Of a stretch of 64,000 nucleotides of DNA, positions 34,622 through 44,329 are shown one piece after another. How positions within the stretch are numbered: the stretch's first letter is position 1; each line of letters begins with the position of its first letter. This stretch comes from G963662675 sp963676845. GTDB lineage: Bacteria; Bacteroidota; Bacteroidia; Bacteroidales; Prolixibacteraceae. The notes under the pieces are model-generated. The model had not been told where the DNA came from. It did no database searches and was given only the letters and a program-made list of their open reading frames with translations. Location of the stretch: positions 1 to 64,000 of the forward strand of contig CAXXKK010000006.1 in assembly GCA_963676845.2 (NCBI GenBank). Direction: 5' to 3'. Made by a program: the position numbers and the translations under genes.

Positions 34622-36463
34622 TTAACCCAAAATCTTTTTCACCAGATCTTTTCGGTTCATTTTTAAGAGTTCACGTCGTATTTGCTCTCTATATTCACGT
34701 TTGTACCAAAAGAAGAATTTACGCTGAGCCAGTTTTTCCTGTTTCGATTTTGCTGTAAACACTTCCTGCATAGTATATGGATGGAAGCCTGTGTAGAAAA
34801 TTACAGTAGCTAAAGTCATTGGTGTTGGAGTGAAATCCTGAACTTGCTCTAATTTAAAGTCTAATTGCTTTGTGTCGGCAGCTAAATTTGCCATATCTTC
34901 ATTTTTACATCCGGGATGACTGGAAATGAAGTAGGGGATAAGCTGTTGTTTTAATCCTTCTTTTTTATTGACTTCATTGAAAACTTTATTCAGCTTATAG
35001 AATAATTTGAACGAAGGTTTGCGCATAATATTTAAAACATTGTCGGAAGTATGTTCCGGAGCAACTTTTAAACGACCGGAAACATGATGTTTTATCACTT
35101 CACGCAGGTACTCCATATTGTTTTTATTCACTTGTCCGTTTGGTGTTTCATGTAAAACAAGGTCGTAACGGATTCCACTTCCTATGAATGCTTTCTTAAC
35201 CTTTGGATGTTTGCGCACTTCACGATACAAATCAAGCATGGGTTTGTGGTTTGTATCCAGATTTTTACACACATTGGGAAATACACATGAAGGTCTTTTA
35301 CATTTATTGCAAATTTCTTCATGTATTCCTTTCATTTTGTACATGTTGGCAGAAGGACCTCCAAGGTCTGAAATGTATCCCTTAAAGTCGGGCATCTCAG
35401 TAACCTGTTCCAATTCATTCAATATCGATTGCTGTGAGCGGCTGGAGATAAATTTCCCTTGGTGCGCAGAAATAGTACAAAAGGTGCATCCTCCAAAGCA
35501 TCCACGATGAATATTAATCGAGTGACGGATCATGTCATAAGCCGGGATTGCCTCTTTTTTTTGATATTTTGGATGCGGCAGGCGCGTGTATGGATAATCG
35601 TAAAATGTGTCGATTTCCTTTTCGCTAAGCGGAGCCCAGGGAGGGTTTACCACAACCTGTTTGTCTCCGATGCGTTGTGTGATTTTATTGGCTTCAACCT
35701 TGTTCGATTCTTCTTCAATATGCATAAAGTTGCTGGCAAATTTCTTCTTGTCTGCCAGGCATTCTTCATGTGAAAATAACTCTATTGTATTCCATTTCTT
35801 TTGGGTTGAATAAGAGTTATTCTTGTCCGTAAGAAAAACAGTCTGAGGAATAGTGGTTAAACTTTTAATGTCGATACCACGTTGCACCAACCGTGTGAAT
35901 TCAATTAGTGATTTTTCACCCATCCCATAAAAAAGCAAATCAGCACCACTGTCTTTTAAAATAGATGGTTTGAGTTTGTTTTCCCAATAATCGTAATGGG
36001 TAACACGGCGTAGCGAGGCTTCAATTCCTCCTAAAATAAGAGGCACATCCGGATAAAGTTTTTTCAGGATATTGCTGTAAACAGTCGCTGCATAATCGGG
36101 ACGTTTGTCTGACTGACCACCGGGTGTATAAGCATCATTGGAGCGTTTTCGTTTATTGGCCGTGTAATGGTTCACCATGGAATCCATATTGCCCGACGTA
36201 ACTCCAAAAAATAATTTTGGCGTTCCTAATTTTTTAAAATCGCGTAAATCATCCTGCCAGTTAGGCTGGGGGACTATTGCAACCCGCAAACCTTCAGCTT
36301 CCAAAACACGCCCAATTACTGCAGCTCCAAAAGAAGGATGATCGATGTATGCATCTCCGGTAAAAAGAATTACATCCAGCTGATCCCAGCCTCTTTGTTT
36401 TACTTCTTTTTTCGTTGTTGGTAACCAGTCGGTTGGTTTATGTTTTTGATATAGGATATTCAC
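34622..36463 (-). CDS. YgiQ-family radical SAM protein (UPF0313)
   Basis: 613 residues. An N-terminal B12-like/YgiQ domain (about 15-270, with DVILFTGDAYIDHPSFGAA and LILGGIEASLRR) precedes the radical SAM core with the cluster motif CFGGCTFC (CxxxCxxC) around residue 320. The C-terminal extension (LQQLIPYFISSHPGC and LEQVQDFTPTPMT) is typical of the family. The protein needs a [4Fe-4S] cluster and SAM; the substrate is not known for any member. Divergent from buk. Confidence 0.93.
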   Translation of the reverse strand: MNILYQKHKPTDWLPTTKKEVKQRGWDQLDVILFTGDAYIDHPSFGAAVIGRVLEAEGLRVAIVPQPNWQDDLRDFKKLGTPKLFFGVTSGNMDSMVNHYTANKRKRSNDAYTPGGQSDKRPDYAATVYSNILKKLYPDVPLILGGIEASLRRVTHYDYWENKLKPSILKDSGADLLFYGMGEKSLIEFTRLVQRGIDIKSLTTIPQTVFLTDKNNSYSTQKKWNTIELFSHEECLADKKKFASNFMHIEEESNKVEANKITQRIGDKQVVVNPPWAPLSEKEIDTFYDYPYTRLPHPKYQKKEAIPAYDMIRHSINIHRGCFGGCTFCTISAHQGKFISSRSQQSILNELEQVTEMPDFKGYISDLGGPSANMYKMKGIHEEICNKCKRPSCVFPNVCKNLDTNHKPMLDLYREVRKHPKVKKAFIGSGIRYDLVLHETPNGQVNKNNMEYLREVIKHHVSGRLKVAPEHTSDNVLNIMRKPSFKLFYKLNKVFNEVNKKEGLKQQLIPYFISSHPGCKNEDMANLAADTKQLDFKLEQVQDFTPTPMTLATVIFYTGFHPYTMQEVFTAKSKQEKLAQRKFFFWYKREYREQIRRELLKMNRKDLVKKILG

Positions 36464-36661
36464 GCTAGCAATAGTATTATTTTCAGGATGACAAAGGTAT
36501 CAAGGTTTTGTTCAAAATAGAGATTTCGATATCTTTTTTATATTGAAAGTTTAGAATCATGTCATTTGTCATTTTATAAGAACAGGAAAATTAAGAATCT
36601 GTATTTGTTGTAAATTAGATGAATGATATTCATTGTCTTATAACAATTGAAATAAAACGGA

Positions 36662-37723
36662 ATGAAAAGAATACTAGCCATAGATCCGGGATCAACAACA
36701 ACAAAGGTTGGAGTTTTTGATGATGACAAGGTGATCTTAAAAATAATTGTCGAACACCAGGACGATGATTTGAAAAAATTTGAACGCATTTTTGATCAGT
36801 GTCAATATCGAAAAGAGTTGATTGTCCAGGTGTTGATAGAGGCCAATATTGAAATTAATACGCTTGATGCAGTTGTTGGTCGGGGAGGTTTGTTAAAACC
36901 TGTTGAAAGTGGAACTTTTTTGGTTTCTGATTTGATGATTTCTGACCTAAAAGAGGCAGCAAGAGGAGAGCATGCATCTAACCTGGGGGCTGTTCTCGCT
37001 CAGGAAATTGCTTCAGAAATCAATGTTCCTGCATTTATTGTTGACCCTGTATCTGTTGATGAATTGACCGATGTGGCGAGACTTTCAGGTTTGCCTGAAT
37101 TACCCAGAGTAAGTATTGCTCATGCCTTAAACAGCAAGGCTGTAGCCCGGAATGTCGCGAAACGAATTAATCAGGATTATGGAGATTCAACATTTATCGT
37201 TGCCCATTTAGGAGGAGGGATTACGGTACATGCCATAAAAAATGGACGAACGATTGATGTAACTTCCTGTCAGAATGAAGGGACCTTTGCCCCGGAGCGC
37301 TGCGGAAGTCTTCCTGTTTGGTCATTAATTAAGTTGTGCTATTCCGGAAAATATTCCGAAACGGAATTATTGAATAAAACATTTGGTGCCGGTGGCATGT
37401 ATGCTTACCTGGGGACAAAAGATGTTCGTGAAGCTTTGAGTCGAGTAAATGCTGGAGATGAGTTGGCTGAGTTGGTTTTTGATGCTATGATTTATCAGGT
37501 TGCCAAGGATATTGGGGCAATGGCAACTGTTCTCAAGGGTGAAGTTGATCGAATTATTTTTACCGGAGGGATCGCTCATAGTGAAAAGTTTACGTCAGGA
37601 TTGAAAGATCGTGTAGGATTTATTTCACCGGTGACCATTGTGCCAGGAGAAGAAGAGTTAGAGGCATTGGCAGCTGGAGCTTTGCGGGTCCTAAATGGGG
37701 AAGAAAATGCAAGAGAATACTAA
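36662..37723 (+). CDS. buk: Butyrate kinase
   Basis: 353 residues of the ASKHA (acetate/butyrate kinase) fold: N-terminal phosphate loop AIDPGSTTTKVGVF, middle HLGGGITVHAIKNG and C-terminal FTGGIAHSEKF with PGEEELEALAAGALRVL. It converts butyryl-phosphate and ADP to butyrate and ATP, or activates butyrate or branched-chain acids in reverse. The phosphotransbutyrylase gene starts six bases later, so the pair makes a complete route between acyl-CoA and acid. Terminal-fermentation or acyl-salvage use cannot be told from sequence. Confidence 0.95.
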   Translation: MKRILAIDPGSTTTKVGVFDDDKVILKIIVEHQDDDLKKFERIFDQCQYRKELIVQVLIEANIEINTLDAVVGRGGLLKPVESGTFLVSDLMISDLKEAARGEHASNLGAVLAQEIASEINVPAFIVDPVSVDELTDVARLSGLPELPRVSIAHALNSKAVARNVAKRINQDYGDSTFIVAHLGGGITVHAIKNGRTIDVTSCQNEGTFAPERCGSLPVWSLIKLCYSGKYSETELLNKTFGAGGMYAYLGTKDVREALSRVNAGDELAELVFDAMIYQVAKDIGAMATVLKGEVDRIIFTGGIAHSEKFTSGLKDRVGFISPVTIVPGEEELEALAAGALRVLNGEENAREY

Positions 37724-37729
37724 TTGACT

Positions 37730-38629
37730 ATGATTACAAATTTCAAGCAAATACTAGATGACGCCAGAACTTTAGGTGAAATAACGATTGCTGTTGCAGT
37801 TGCTCAGGATAGAGCCGTTTTGGAAGCAGTAAAAGAGGCAAATACACTGGGCTTGATAAATGCGATTCTTGTAGGCGATGAGTATCAAATAAAACCTGTT
37901 TTTGATGAACTCGGTCTTGATAATTGTTCTGAGATAATACATGAACCGAATATTGAAAAAGCGGCTTCAACTGCTGTGAAGAAAGTTCATGATGGGGAAG
38001 CTCAGATTCTTATGAAAGGCTATATCAATAGCCACATTCTTTTGAAAGCTGCTTTGGCGAAAGATGATGGTTTGCGTTCCAGCAGGCTTTTAAGCCATTT
38101 GGCTGCATATGAGATTCCCGGAGCAAAAAAGCTAATTTTCAATACTGATGGTGGAATAAATATCGCTCCTTCGCTGGATGATAAAAAACAAATTCTAATG
38201 AATGCCGTTGATGTACTTCATCGTTTGGGTATTGAAAAACCCAATGTTGCTGTTTTATCCGCGAATGAACTAGTCTGCTCAAGTATGAAAGCTACAGTGG
38301 ATGCAGCCGAACTGGTTAAAATGTGGAGAAAAAATGAACTTGGGAACTGTATTGTTGAAGGCCCGGTTGCAATGGATGTCGTCGCTAGTCCCGAAGCTGC
38401 CAGGCTTAAAGGAATAGAAAGTAAAATTTCGGGGAATGTTGACTTGCTTTTAGCTCCATCTATTGAAGTTGGTAATATTATTGGGAAAACATTGGTGTAT
38501 TATGCCGGTGCAAAAATATCCGGAGTTGTAATTGGGGCGACAAATCCCATTGTAATGGTTTCGCGAAGTAATAATGCTGAAGCAAAGCTAAACTCTATAG
38601 CACTAGCTTGCCTGTTGAGTGATCGGTAA
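37730..38629 (+). CDS. ptb: Phosphate butyryltransferase
   Basis: 299 residues from the ATG at 37730. PTA_PTB fold: GLINAILVGDEYQIKP near the N-terminus, QILMKGYINSHILLKAAL in the middle and LLLAPSIEVGNIIGKTLVYY with GVVIGATNPIVMVSR at the C-terminus. It exchanges CoA and phosphate between butyryl-CoA and butyryl-phosphate, coupling to the butyrate kinase encoded directly upstream. It converges on an MFS gene with only six bases between the stops and no visible terminator. Confidence 0.95.
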   Translation: MITNFKQILDDARTLGEITIAVAVAQDRAVLEAVKEANTLGLINAILVGDEYQIKPVFDELGLDNCSEIIHEPNIEKAASTAVKKVHDGEAQILMKGYINSHILLKAALAKDDGLRSSRLLSHLAAYEIPGAKKLIFNTDGGINIAPSLDDKKQILMNAVDVLHRLGIEKPNVAVLSANELVCSSMKATVDAAELVKMWRKNELGNCIVEGPVAMDVVASPEAARLKGIESKISGNVDLLLAPSIEVGNIIGKTLVYYAGAKISGVVIGATNPIVMVSRSNNAEAKLNSIALACLLSDR

Positions 38630-38635
38630 TTGGGC

Positions 38636-39799
38636 TTAATTCTCAATTTTCATTAATTCCTGTTTTATGTACTGGGTAAATAGGAGGGAAATAATTGCTA
38701 TTAATGCACCAAGAAAAAAAGGAATTCTCCAATTTAAAGTCCATAAATATCCTCCAATAACAGGGAGTACAATAGCTGTAATATGATTGATTGTAAATCC
38801 AACTCCCATCGAAGGGGCAATGTCTTCAGGTGCTGCTTGTTTTTGAAAGAATGTTTTTATTGCAATCGAGAAGGTGAAAAATAGATTGTTAATGACATAT
38901 AGAATTGAAGCGATATCCCGATTTTCGATAAGTGCATAACAGAGGAAAATTAAAATAAGGCTGCCATATTCAATACTTAGGATTGTTCTTTCACCAAACC
39001 TGTTAATAGCCCTGCCTATATAAGGACTTAAAAAATAGGTGACAATATTATTGATAATAAAGAGAGTCGTGATATGTGTTACCGAAAACTGATATTTTTC
39101 AACCAACATAAATACAGCAAAAACAACGAATATCTGTCTACGTGCACCACTTAAAAAATTGAGGGTATAAAAGAGCCAGTATTTTTTCTTTAGAATAGGT
39201 TTTTTCTGCTGAGGTGGTAAATTCTCATCTACTGGATTTTTAGTAAATGTGTAAATGCTGATAACAATTACAATTGCTCCAATAATTAAGAACATATATT
39301 TAAATGGAAGGAAGTCTGCCACCAGCCAAACAAAACCTCCAATTAATACATTCGTCAGGGCAGTCATGCTACGTAGTTTAGCTAAAACTTGCGAAACTCG
39401 GTTTGTGGAAAAATACTGCAAAGCCAGGGATTGATTACACGTTTCATAATAATGAAACCCGATTGACATGATTACGGTGGTAAGTATTAATCCTCCAAAC
39501 GAAGGAAACAAGCCTGTCAATAAAACTCCCAGCCCCATGAAAATTACAGATAAACTGGCAAATCGATGCTCTTTAAAAACAAGAAGAAGGTAAACTACAA
39601 AAAACGTTAAAAAACCGGGTATTTCACGAACAGATTGAATTACTCCGATTTGAATTGAATTTACTCCAACTTCATCAACTGCAAAGTTATTGAATAATGT
39701 TCTCCATCCTTGAAAACCCAAAGCTGATGCAATGGCCAAAAGCAACAGATAGAAGTACATCGGATTTTCTTTGTAGGATTTATAGGGAGTTGTTCTCAT
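38636..39799 (-). CDS. Major facilitator superfamily permease
   Basis: 387 residues with about twelve hydrophobic segments. The first loop and helices (NFAVDEVGVNSIQIGVIQSV; GFLTFFVVYLLL) match MFS permeases of unassigned substrate; the canonical loop-2 motif GxxxDRxGRR is not clear, while IGRAINRFGERT occurs between helices 8 and 9. Substrate unknown. Start ATG at 39799; convergent with buk-ptb. Possibly an efflux or small-metabolite permease. Confidence 0.85.
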   Translation of the reverse strand: MRTTPYKSYKENPMYFYLLLLAIASALGFQGWRTLFNNFAVDEVGVNSIQIGVIQSVREIPGFLTFFVVYLLLVFKEHRFASLSVIFMGLGVLLTGLFPSFGGLILTTVIMSIGFHYYETCNQSLALQYFSTNRVSQVLAKLRSMTALTNVLIGGFVWLVADFLPFKYMFLIIGAIVIVISIYTFTKNPVDENLPPQQKKPILKKKYWLFYTLNFLSGARRQIFVVFAVFMLVEKYQFSVTHITTLFIINNIVTYFLSPYIGRAINRFGERTILSIEYGSLILIFLCYALIENRDIASILYVINNLFFTFSIAIKTFFQKQAAPEDIAPSMGVGFTINHITAIVLPVIGGYLWTLNWRIPFFLGALIAIISLLFTQYIKQELMKIEN

Positions 39800-40102
39800 T
39801 TTCTAGAATTGAAAATGCAAACTTATCTTATATCGCCAGACTTGAATATTAATTTCCTCTTTTAAATGAAAAAGATTACAATGAAATTATATATGATGAA
39901 TCCTGAACGTAAATGTTATTCAGTAAAAAATAGAAAATATTAAAAATGATGCCTGTTTACTTCAAATAAAGGTATACTTTTATTGGGCTATGGCTTTTTG
40001 AATTAATAATTTTATTCATAAAAAAACATTTGGTGATTAAATCTTTTGGGAAAATCAGAGTCTATAGACTAAACCATTAATTATTAATAATTATTTTTTG
40101 CT
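39800..40102. other. Divergent promoter region between MFS permease and esterase genes
   Basis: 303 AT-rich bases without a gene. It must hold promoters for both flanking genes. A T-rich block close to the ATG of the esterase (TTATTTTTTG) resembles a -7 box but with one extra base; no convincing pair was found. Confidence 0.5.
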
Positions 40103-41314
40103 ATGAATTTAAAACTTGCTAACAAACTTGCAGGATTTTTGATCCTGTTTCTAATTGTATTTAACGCTCACTCTCAGGAGTGGGGGAATTTCATGGGAGG
40201 AGCAAGAATCGTTTCACCTGAAATTGATGGAAATAGTGTTACTTTCCGCATAAGTGCTCCTGACGCTTCTTCTGTGTCTGTATCTGGTAGCTGGAAATCA
40301 TCAGATCGTTCAATTGATATGGTTAAAGATGCTGACGGTGTTTGGTCTGCTACAGTTTCAAACCTGGAACCGGAATTATATAACTACACGTTCTCTGTTG
40401 ACGGAGTTGGTTTAATTGATCCAGCAAACTCACAAAACATTATCAGAGATGGCTCAAGATTTATGAGCATTTTCATTATTGATGGAGAAGAATCAGAAAT
40501 GTATGCTTCTGTGACTGATATTCCTCATGGTGATTTGGAAAAAGTGTGGTATGATTCTCCAACTTTAAATCTTAACAGAAGAATGTATGTTTATACTCCA
40601 GCTGGTTATGATGAGAGTGATAAAGAATATCCTGTATTTTACTTGTTGCATGGTGCTGGTGGTGACGAAGATGCATGGTCAAGCATGGGGAGAGCAGTTC
40701 AGATTATGGACAACATGATTGCTGCCGGAAAAGCAGAACCAATGATTGTTGTGATGACAAACGGAAACGGAACTCAGTCTGCTGCTACAATTGATTATCC
40801 TATGACTCAGGCTGCAGATGGTTATGGAAGTACTGGAATGTTTGAGCAAAGTATCGTCGATGATATTATCCCTTATATTGACAGTAACTACAGAACTTTA
40901 ACTGATCGCGAACATCGTGCAATTGCAGGTTTATCAATGGGAGGAGCTCATACAACTTATTGTGCTTTAAATAATATTGACAAATTTGCATGGATTGGTT
41001 CATTTAGTGGTGCTTTCGTTTTATGGCCAAACGCAAGAGGAGAGTCAGATACTCCGGGAGCTCAGGTTCTTAGTTTGGAAAATGTTGAAAACGAAATTTT
41101 CCCAGATCTTGATTCTTCAGTAAATTCAGAACTTGATCTTTTGTACATTGCAATTGGTCAGGATGATTTCTTGCATGAAGCTAATGTTCAATTTAAAGGT
41201 TGGTTAAACGATCAAAACATCAACTTTATTGATATTGATACTCCGGGATATGCTCACGAATGGAGCTTTTGGAGAATTTGTCTTGTAGATTATGCAGGCA
41301 AAATTTTTAAATAA
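40103..41314 (+). CDS. Exported CE1-like esterase with N-terminal E-set domain
   Basis: 403 residues; signal peptide ends at FNAHSQ. An immunoglobulin/E-set (CBM48-like) module spans about 35-120 (VTFRISAPDASSVSVSGSW, LYNYTFSVDG), followed by an esterase-D/CE1 hydrolase: FYLLHGAGGDEDAW (oxyanion region), nucleophile S278 in AGLSMGGAHT, an Asp at 354/355 in GQDDFLHE and H385 in PGYAHEW. This is the architecture of feruloyl esterases and acetyl-xylan esterases of Bacteroidota. Acts outside the cytoplasm on esterified glycans or hydroxycinnamates; the exact ester is unknown. Confidence 0.9.
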   Translation: MNLKLANKLAGFLILFLIVFNAHSQEWGNFMGGARIVSPEIDGNSVTFRISAPDASSVSVSGSWKSSDRSIDMVKDADGVWSATVSNLEPELYNYTFSVDGVGLIDPANSQNIIRDGSRFMSIFIIDGEESEMYASVTDIPHGDLEKVWYDSPTLNLNRRMYVYTPAGYDESDKEYPVFYLLHGAGGDEDAWSSMGRAVQIMDNMIAAGKAEPMIVVMTNGNGTQSAATIDYPMTQAADGYGSTGMFEQSIVDDIIPYIDSNYRTLTDREHRAIAGLSMGGAHTTYCALNNIDKFAWIGSFSGAFVLWPNARGESDTPGAQVLSLENVENEIFPDLDSSVNSELDLLYIAIGQDDFLHEANVQFKGWLNDQNINFIDIDTPGYAHEWSFWRICLVDYAGKIFK

Positions 41315-41334
41315 GTCAAATAGATATTAAAATT

Positions 41335-41371
41335 AGAGGCTGTTCATTTTTTAATTTGAACAGCCTCTTTT
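41335..41371. terminator. Bidirectional terminator between esterase and the ORP-like operon
   Basis: Perfect 12-base stem AGAGGCTGTTCA (41335-41346) / TGAACAGCCTCT (41357-41368) followed by a T-run; the genes on both sides converge here. Confidence 0.88.
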
Positions 41372-41396
41372 TTTATGAAGAAATGTATACTTGTTT

Positions 41397-43091
41397 TTAC
41401 TTTTCTTTTTCAAATGGCCAGGCCATAATTCCACCTTCCATCACTTTTACATTCGTATAGCCATGAGCTTTAAGCATCATAGAAGCTTCATAGCCGCGAA
41501 GTGATATTTTACAGTAAGTGATAATTTCCTTGTTTTTATCTTCCGGAAGTTCATTAATTCGCTTACGGAGCATTCCTACAGGAATTAAAGTTTCACCAAC
41601 ACCAAGTCGTGTTTGTTCATATTCGTCCGCACCACGAACATCCAGAATATACATATCGTCACCACGATCCAGTTTTTCTTTCAGTTCAAGACCGGAAATT
41701 CCATCAAACAGTCCTTCCATTTTATTTTGAAGAATATGAGCTGATGCGATGCTGTGATCAATTGCCAAAGAGAACGGAGGAGCATAAGGAAGGTCTGCAT
41801 TAACCATATCGTCCACCGTAAGTTGACCTTTTACTGCTGTTGCCCAAATGGCAAGTTGTTTACTTACATCTCCTGGGCCCAGGCATTGTGCACCTAGAAT
41901 ACGTCCTGATTCTTTTTCTGCAATAAGTTTTGTTATCAGTAATTTGCCATCCATAAAGCCTGGTTTGTCCGGGCTGGCATTTACCACCTTAACGAAATCA
42001 ATACCTGCATCTTTGGCTTTTTCTTCAGATAGACCGGTTATACCCACTCCGTAATCAAAAAGTTTACAGATTCCTGTTTGAATAGTTCCCGGAAATTGTG
42101 CTTTATTCCCATTAATACAGTTTTCTCCGGCAACACGGCCTTCCAGATTGGCAAGATCTCCGTAAGGTGCAAGCACTTTTTTTCCTGTAATTAAGTTGGT
42201 TATTTCACAACAGTCACCGGAAGCATAGATGTCAGGATCGCTTGTTTGCATGTATTTATCAATAGTAATGCCACCAAGTTTCCCAATTTCAAGCCCAGCC
42301 TCTTGAGCCAGTTTTATATTTGGACGAACACCAATTGCGATAACAGCTAATTCGCATGGAATCTCAGTTCCGTTTTGAAGTTTAACAGCAGTTAATTTTC
42401 CATTTTCACCGATAAACTCAGAAACACCGTTTTTTGTAATTACGTTAGCTTTTGATTTTAAGTAGTTTTCAACCAGCTTAGCCATCTTCCAATCCAAGAA
42501 TGTTAAAAGTTGAGGCAGAAGTTCAATCATTGTTAGCTCAATGCCTGCAAGGTTAAGTGCTTCAAGGGTTTCAATACCGATTAGTCCACCACCAATAACA
42601 ACCGCTTTTTTGATTTTTTTATCATCACGGATTTTACGCAGGTAATCAGCATCCTGCATAGATTGCAAGGTTGTTATTCCTTCCAGATCAATTCCAGGAA
42701 GAGGTGGCTTATTTGCCGTTGCTCCGGTTGTAATGATTAATTTATCGTATTCCTGAGTCCCTGTTTCACCAGTGGTCAGGTCTTTAAATTCGATGTTTTT
42801 TTTAGCTCTGTTGATTTTGGTGACTTCTGTGTTTATTTTAGCAATTATTCCTTTTGCATTCCAGTAAAATTTGGGGTCACGAACAACTCCGGTTGGAGTG
42901 CAGAGTAATTTATTGCGATCATCAAAGAAACCACCTACATAATAGGGGTATCCACATGAAGCCATAGATAAATCCGGCCCTTTTTGGAATATGGTAATTT
43001 CAGCAAATTCATCCATTCGGCGTGCGCGGGCTGCAGCTTTAGGTCCTGCAGCAGAACCACCTATGATAATAATTTTCTTTTGTTTTTCCAT
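41397..43091 (-). CDS. CoA-disulfide reductase-like FAD/NAD(P)H oxidoreductase fused to rhodanese
   Basis: 564 residues. FAD domain starts IIIIGGSAAGPKAAARAR; the redox-active Cys is C46 in SMASCGYPYYVGG, as in CoA-disulfide reductases and NADH oxidases of the single-cysteine class. The NAD(P)H domain (VVIGGGLIGIETLEALN, about 163-180) and dimerisation domain (to about 455) precede a C-terminal rhodanese domain with a persulfide-forming C527 in ITYCKISLRGYEA. Such fusions (CoADR-Rhd) reduce polysulfide, CoA persulfides or disulfides. It ends the ten-gene operon and would supply sulfur or thiol redox functions to it (inference). Confidence 0.93.
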   Translation of the reverse strand: MEKQKKIIIIGGSAAGPKAAARARRMDEFAEITIFQKGPDLSMASCGYPYYVGGFFDDRNKLLCTPTGVVRDPKFYWNAKGIIAKINTEVTKINRAKKNIEFKDLTTGETGTQEYDKLIITTGATANKPPLPGIDLEGITTLQSMQDADYLRKIRDDKKIKKAVVIGGGLIGIETLEALNLAGIELTMIELLPQLLTFLDWKMAKLVENYLKSKANVITKNGVSEFIGENGKLTAVKLQNGTEIPCELAVIAIGVRPNIKLAQEAGLEIGKLGGITIDKYMQTSDPDIYASGDCCEITNLITGKKVLAPYGDLANLEGRVAGENCINGNKAQFPGTIQTGICKLFDYGVGITGLSEEKAKDAGIDFVKVVNASPDKPGFMDGKLLITKLIAEKESGRILGAQCLGPGDVSKQLAIWATAVKGQLTVDDMVNADLPYAPPFSLAIDHSIASAHILQNKMEGLFDGISGLELKEKLDRGDDMYILDVRGADEYEQTRLGVGETLIPVGMLRKRINELPEDKNKEIITYCKISLRGYEASMMLKAHGYTNVKVMEGGIMAWPFEKEK

Positions 43092-43114
43092 TTGGGTCGA
43101 TTTTTTGGTTTCTA

Positions 43115-43897
43115 TTAAGTTTCTATTTGTTGACCTGTTTTTATTTGATTTATCTTGAATTCGAAATAAAAAGCAGCTAATGCTGGAAGTTCAGTACAAT
43201 GTGATGGCATTAGTTTTTCAATGCCTTGTTTTTTGAAATATTTGATAGTTTCCTTTGTCTGTGAGTTGTTATGTTTAAGATGAAAACCACCTATTATTGT
43301 TTTAATTTTGTTTATTCCAGTTACTTCCTTGGCGTATTCACAAATGTTGCAAATACCAGAATGGGCACAACCTGAAACAATAATTAATTCTTCATTCTGG
43401 ATTAAAGCTAATGCTGAGTCATCAGGAACAAAATCATCATTTCCGTTCTCGTCAATAAAGGGTGTTGTTTTTGATTCAAAATCATTTAAACGTGGGATTT
43501 CTCCCAGATAGAAAATGTTTTCTGATATTTTAACTGGAGTTTTACTTAGCGTTACTTCAAAATGCTTTTTTATAAATTCAGAGCAGATTTCAATTCCAAT
43601 AGGAGAGTTATCTGTTTTTCTAAATCGCTCCATGCAAGCAGAAGGGTGGGTGAGTAAAGGTTTGTTTTGCATGAATTGAAGGCCATTCCCATGGTCCCAG
43701 TGTCCATGACTTAAAACTATTTGGTCAACTACTTCTTCTAGTTTAATTCCTAATTTAAGTGCATTTGTCAGAAATACATCGCTGGAGCCTGCATCTAAAA
43801 GAATTGTTGTATCATCATGCTCTATAAGAAATGATAGTCCGTGTTCTGCTAAAAATTGCCCCCCGGCATGGTTGTCTGTTAAAACTGTTAGTTTCAT
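43115..43897 (-). CDS. MBL-fold metallohydrolase of the dihydropterin-synthase-like type
   Basis: 260 residues. Zinc motif LSHGHWDHGNGL (HxHxDH form) near residue 60, further ligands in SGCAHSGICNI and PSHCTELPA, and a helical C-terminus match proteins annotated as 7,8-dihydropterin-6-methyl-4-(ribofuranosyl)aminobenzene-phosphate synthase homologues, whose bacterial role is unknown. No signal peptide. The ATG overlaps the stop of the upstream thioesterase gene by four bases. In many anaerobes this gene travels with ferredoxin-MinD clusters, so it may act on a cofactor or thioester. Confidence 0.85.
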   Translation of the reverse strand: MKLTVLTDNHAGGQFLAEHGLSFLIEHDDTTILLDAGSSDVFLTNALKLGIKLEEVVDQIVLSHGHWDHGNGLQFMQNKPLLTHPSACMERFRKTDNSPIGIEICSEFIKKHFEVTLSKTPVKISENIFYLGEIPRLNDFESKTTPFIDENGNDDFVPDDSALALIQNEELIIVSGCAHSGICNICEYAKEVTGINKIKTIIGGFHLKHNNSQTKETIKYFKKQGIEKLMPSHCTELPALAAFYFEFKINQIKTGQQIET

Positions 43898-44322
43898 ATG
43901 TTCAGTGGTTCAGGAAGGTGTTTTAATGCGTCTGAAATGAATTTAGGTATTTTTATTGGTTTTCTGGTTAGGCTATCAGCAAAAACAACGGTTGATTTTG
44001 CTTTGCATAAAAGTTCTCCTTCTTCATTGTATATTTTGAAGTGAAAGCTAAATCGAACTTTAGGAAGTTCATCAATGCTTGCTTCAATAGTCAATAGTTC
44101 ATCGTATTTCCCTGGTTTAAGGTAACGCAAATCCATACTAATAACTGGAAGCATAACCCCATTTTCTTCTAAGAATTTGTCGTGAATACCAATTTCGCGA
44201 AGTAGTTCGGTGCGAGCCAGATGGCAGTATGTCACATAATTGGCATGATATACGTAGCCCATTTGATCCACTTCTCCATAACGTGGACGAACCTGTACTT
44301 TGCCTTTTCTAATACTGCTCAT
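43894..44322 (-). CDS. Hotdog-fold acyl-CoA thioesterase (YbgC/4-hydroxybenzoyl-CoA thioesterase type)
   Basis: 142 residues. Hotdog fold with the nucleophile motif YGEVDQMGYVYHANYVTY (Asp in the second position of DQMGxVYHxNY) near residue 15. The family hydrolyses short-chain or aromatic acyl-CoA thioesters. The stop overlaps the next gene (ATGA), and the NifX-like gene lies seven bases upstream, so this is an internal member of the operon. The substrate is not known. Confidence 0.9.
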   Translation of the reverse strand: MSSIRKGKVQVRPRYGEVDQMGYVYHANYVTYCHLARTELLREIGIHDKFLEENGVMLPVISMDLRYLKPGKYDELLTIEASIDELPKVRFSFHFKIYNEEGELLCKAKSTVVFADSLTRKPIKIPKFISDALKHLPEPLNI

Positions 44323-44329
44323 AAAGTTA

